Below, in pieces: positions 6,376 to 7,161 of a DNA stretch of 7,161 nucleotides. The stretch covers positions 1-7,161 of the forward strand of contig PMBW01000156.1 of the NCBI GenBank assembly GCA_003153075.1, read 5' to 3'. Both the position numbers and the translations under genes were made by a program. Each line of letters starts with the position of its first letter. Position 1 is the stretch's first letter. The notes below the pieces were generated by a model. That model was not told the origin of the DNA. It worked only from the letters and a program-made list of their open reading frames with translations, and ran no database searches. This stretch comes from Dehalococcoidia bacterium. GTDB taxonomy: Bacteria > Chloroflexota > Dehalococcoidia > Dehalococcoidales > Fen-1064.

Positions 6376-6411
6376 AGACAGTGAAGACAGGTCTCTCTCC
6401 CCTGATTATTG

Positions 6412-6440
6412 CCTCCACTGGAGAAGGATTCCAGCAGAGG
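6412..6440 (+). repeat. Two-part stem-loop followed by a T-rich stretch
   Basis: CCTC at 6412-6415 pairs with GAGG at 6437-6440. Inside a small internal loop, CTGGA at 6418-6422 pairs with TCCAG at 6430-6434. A T-rich stretch begins about ten bases later (6449-6462). This might act as a terminator shielding the next gene from upstream readthrough. The T-run does not abut the stem and no gene ends nearby, so the call is weak. Confidence 0.25.
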
Positions 6441-6466
6441 TAGAGTATTGTTTGTTTTGTTTACCA

Positions 6467-6495
6467 TTGCTGAATGAAATAACTGCTGCTATGAT
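6467..6495 (+). promoter_or_regulatory. Candidate extended -10 promoter for the DUF502 gene
   Basis: TATGAT at 6490-6495 matches the -10 consensus at 5 of 6 positions. It is preceded by TGC, giving the extended -10 TGn motif. Exactly 17 bases upstream is TTGCTG at 6467-6472, a half-matching -35 box. The DUF502 start lies about 60 bases downstream, a normal leader length. This is the best promoter candidate in the window. Confidence 0.5.
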
Positions 6496-6556
6496 ATTGG
6501 TAAATTCGGTACTTGTAATTTAGTAACCTAGAATTTGCCTGAGAACTGGAGTAACA

Positions 6557-7161
6557 ATGGAAAAAAGGCCGTCATTGTGGAACCGTTTTCTGAGGAAACT
6601 CAGGGATATCATTATTGCGGGTTTAGTTGTTACGGTGCCGATTGGACTGACGATATGGATTTTTGTCTGGCTTTTTAATGAGATCGATAAAATCTTAAAA
6701 CCCGTAATCAGCCGCTATTTCGGGACAGCGCTAAACGGACACACAACCGGGATTGGTTTTGCTATCATTGTGGTGCTGGTGCTGCTTGTCGGTTTAATTG
6801 CTACCAATGTCATCGGGAAACGAATTGTCCGCTGGGGTGAATCATTAATCGCAAAAATCCCTATCAGCCGGACTTTGTATGAGTCAATCAGGCAGCTAAT
6901 GCAAAGTTATTCTGAAAAAGATAAAACCGGCTTTTTACAGGTAGTAATGGTGGAATATCCGAGGAAAGGCGTGCACACCATCGCTTTTGTTACAAATGAA
7001 TATACTGACGAATCCGGCAAAAAAATGGTAAGCCTTTTTATTCCTAACTCACCAAATCCGATGAGCGGATTTTTGCATATATTTGATGATTCCGAAATTG
7101 TTAGAACCGGTTTGACGATTGAAGAGGGGCTGAAAATGGTGGTCACCGCGGGGAGAGTGTC
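6557..7161 (+). CDS. DUF502-family membrane protein, C-terminus cut by window end
   Basis: The frame is open from this ATG through the last base of the window, giving 201 codons plus two bases. Two membrane segments are evident: about 18-40 ('IIIAGLVVTVPIGLTIWIFV') and about 66-88 (rich in Ile, Val and Leu, ending 'GLIATNVIG'). A soluble region follows with the family landmarks 'KIPISRTLYESIRQL' (100-114) and 'FIPNSPNPMSGF' (161-172), and then 'EEGLKMVVTAG' at the cut. DUF502 proteins are usually only slightly longer than this, so only a short tail is missing. The start is supported by GGAG at 6548-6551, five bases upstream. The function of the family is unknown. It is predicted to sit in the cytoplasmic membrane with its C-terminal part outside the bilayer. 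The gene has its own promoter candidate and appears to begin a new transcription unit. Confidence 0.93.
   Translation, partial: MEKRPSLWNRFLRKLRDIIIAGLVVTVPIGLTIWIFVWLFNEIDKILKPVISRYFGTALNGHTTGIGFAIIVVLVLLVGLIATNVIGKRIVRWGESLIAKIPISRTLYESIRQLMQSYSEKDKTGFLQVVMVEYPRKGVHTIAFVTNEYTDESGKKMVSLFIPNSPNPMSGFLHIFDDSEIVRTGLTIEEGLKMVVTAGRV

Larger units (their letters stand above)
5828..6556. other. 730-base gene-poor region with hairpins and possible decayed coding sequence
   Basis: No plus-strand frame has a start with a ribosome binding site. The first 50 bases are AT-rich filler, with the palindrome AAATTCGAATTT at 5834-5845. On the minus strand two partly overlapping open stretches read like membrane-protein fragments. 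One runs from about 6100 to 5996 and includes 'ILLIMAAGLTCLLE'. The other runs from 6060 to the TGA at 5878-5880 and ends 'LLHLIAGLMITVLIRLAIF'. A separate minus-strand stretch around 6308-6190 includes 'MTPDQISTSIPAQVETTVEI'. None has a ribosome binding site and none was recognised. They may be remnants of dead genes or chance open frames. Stem-loops in this region are listed separately. Confidence 0.5.

Noticed and set aside
1..7161. CRISPR array, prophage attachment site or multi-gene defence island
   Set aside because: There are no regularly spaced direct repeats, no cas, integrase or transposase genes, and no cluster of unknown genes. Apart from the hicBA remnant, the coding content is housekeeping.

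Overview
The window looks like ordinary bacterial chromosome from an anaerobe: housekeeping genes at moderate GC, separated by gene-poor spacers rich in small palindromic repeats. The lineage cannot be fixed from sequence alone. The gene mix (GluRS with a CxC...YDRCC zinc knuckle, a bacterial GlnRS, an MTH1187-type thiamine-binding protein, a PflX-type radical SAM protein and a DUF502 membrane protein) would suit a Chloroflexota (Dehalococcoidia-like) or clostridial genome. I lean slightly to the former from memory of GluRS sequences, with low confidence.

Layout. 1-540: a small, AT-richer hicBA toxin-antitoxin locus on the plus strand, preceded by a plausible promoter. The antitoxin gene is intact. 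The toxin gene carries a one-base frameshift that removes its C-terminal third. 549-848: a minus-strand thiamine-binding (UPF0045/DUF77) protein gene, convergent with hicA. 849-1259: a spacer containing several inverted repeats that look like dispersed-repeat debris. 1260-4460: two full-length class I aminoacyl-tRNA synthetase genes in tandem, gltX (GluRS) then glnS (GlnRS), 39 bases apart and probably one operon. 4461-4831: a spacer with a possible promoter and a 144-bp element with 17-bp terminal inverted repeats, a MITE candidate. 4832-5827: a radical SAM protein of the PflX/COG1313 type. 5828-6556: about 730 bases with no convincing gene, containing three stem-loops and possible decayed minus-strand coding sequence. 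6557-end: a DUF502 membrane protein gene cut by the window edge, with a good promoter candidate.

Functional links. gltX and glnS form the only clear functional unit: they charge tRNA-Glu and tRNA-Gln, and glnS suggests direct glutaminylation, with or without the GatCAB transamidation route. hicB and hicA were a toxin-antitoxin pair, but the toxin appears dead. The other genes seem independent. I found no convincing undescribed multi-gene system. The points most worth a second look are the broken hicA, the MITE-like element upstream of the radical SAM gene, the tandem synthetases and the repeat-laden gene desert.
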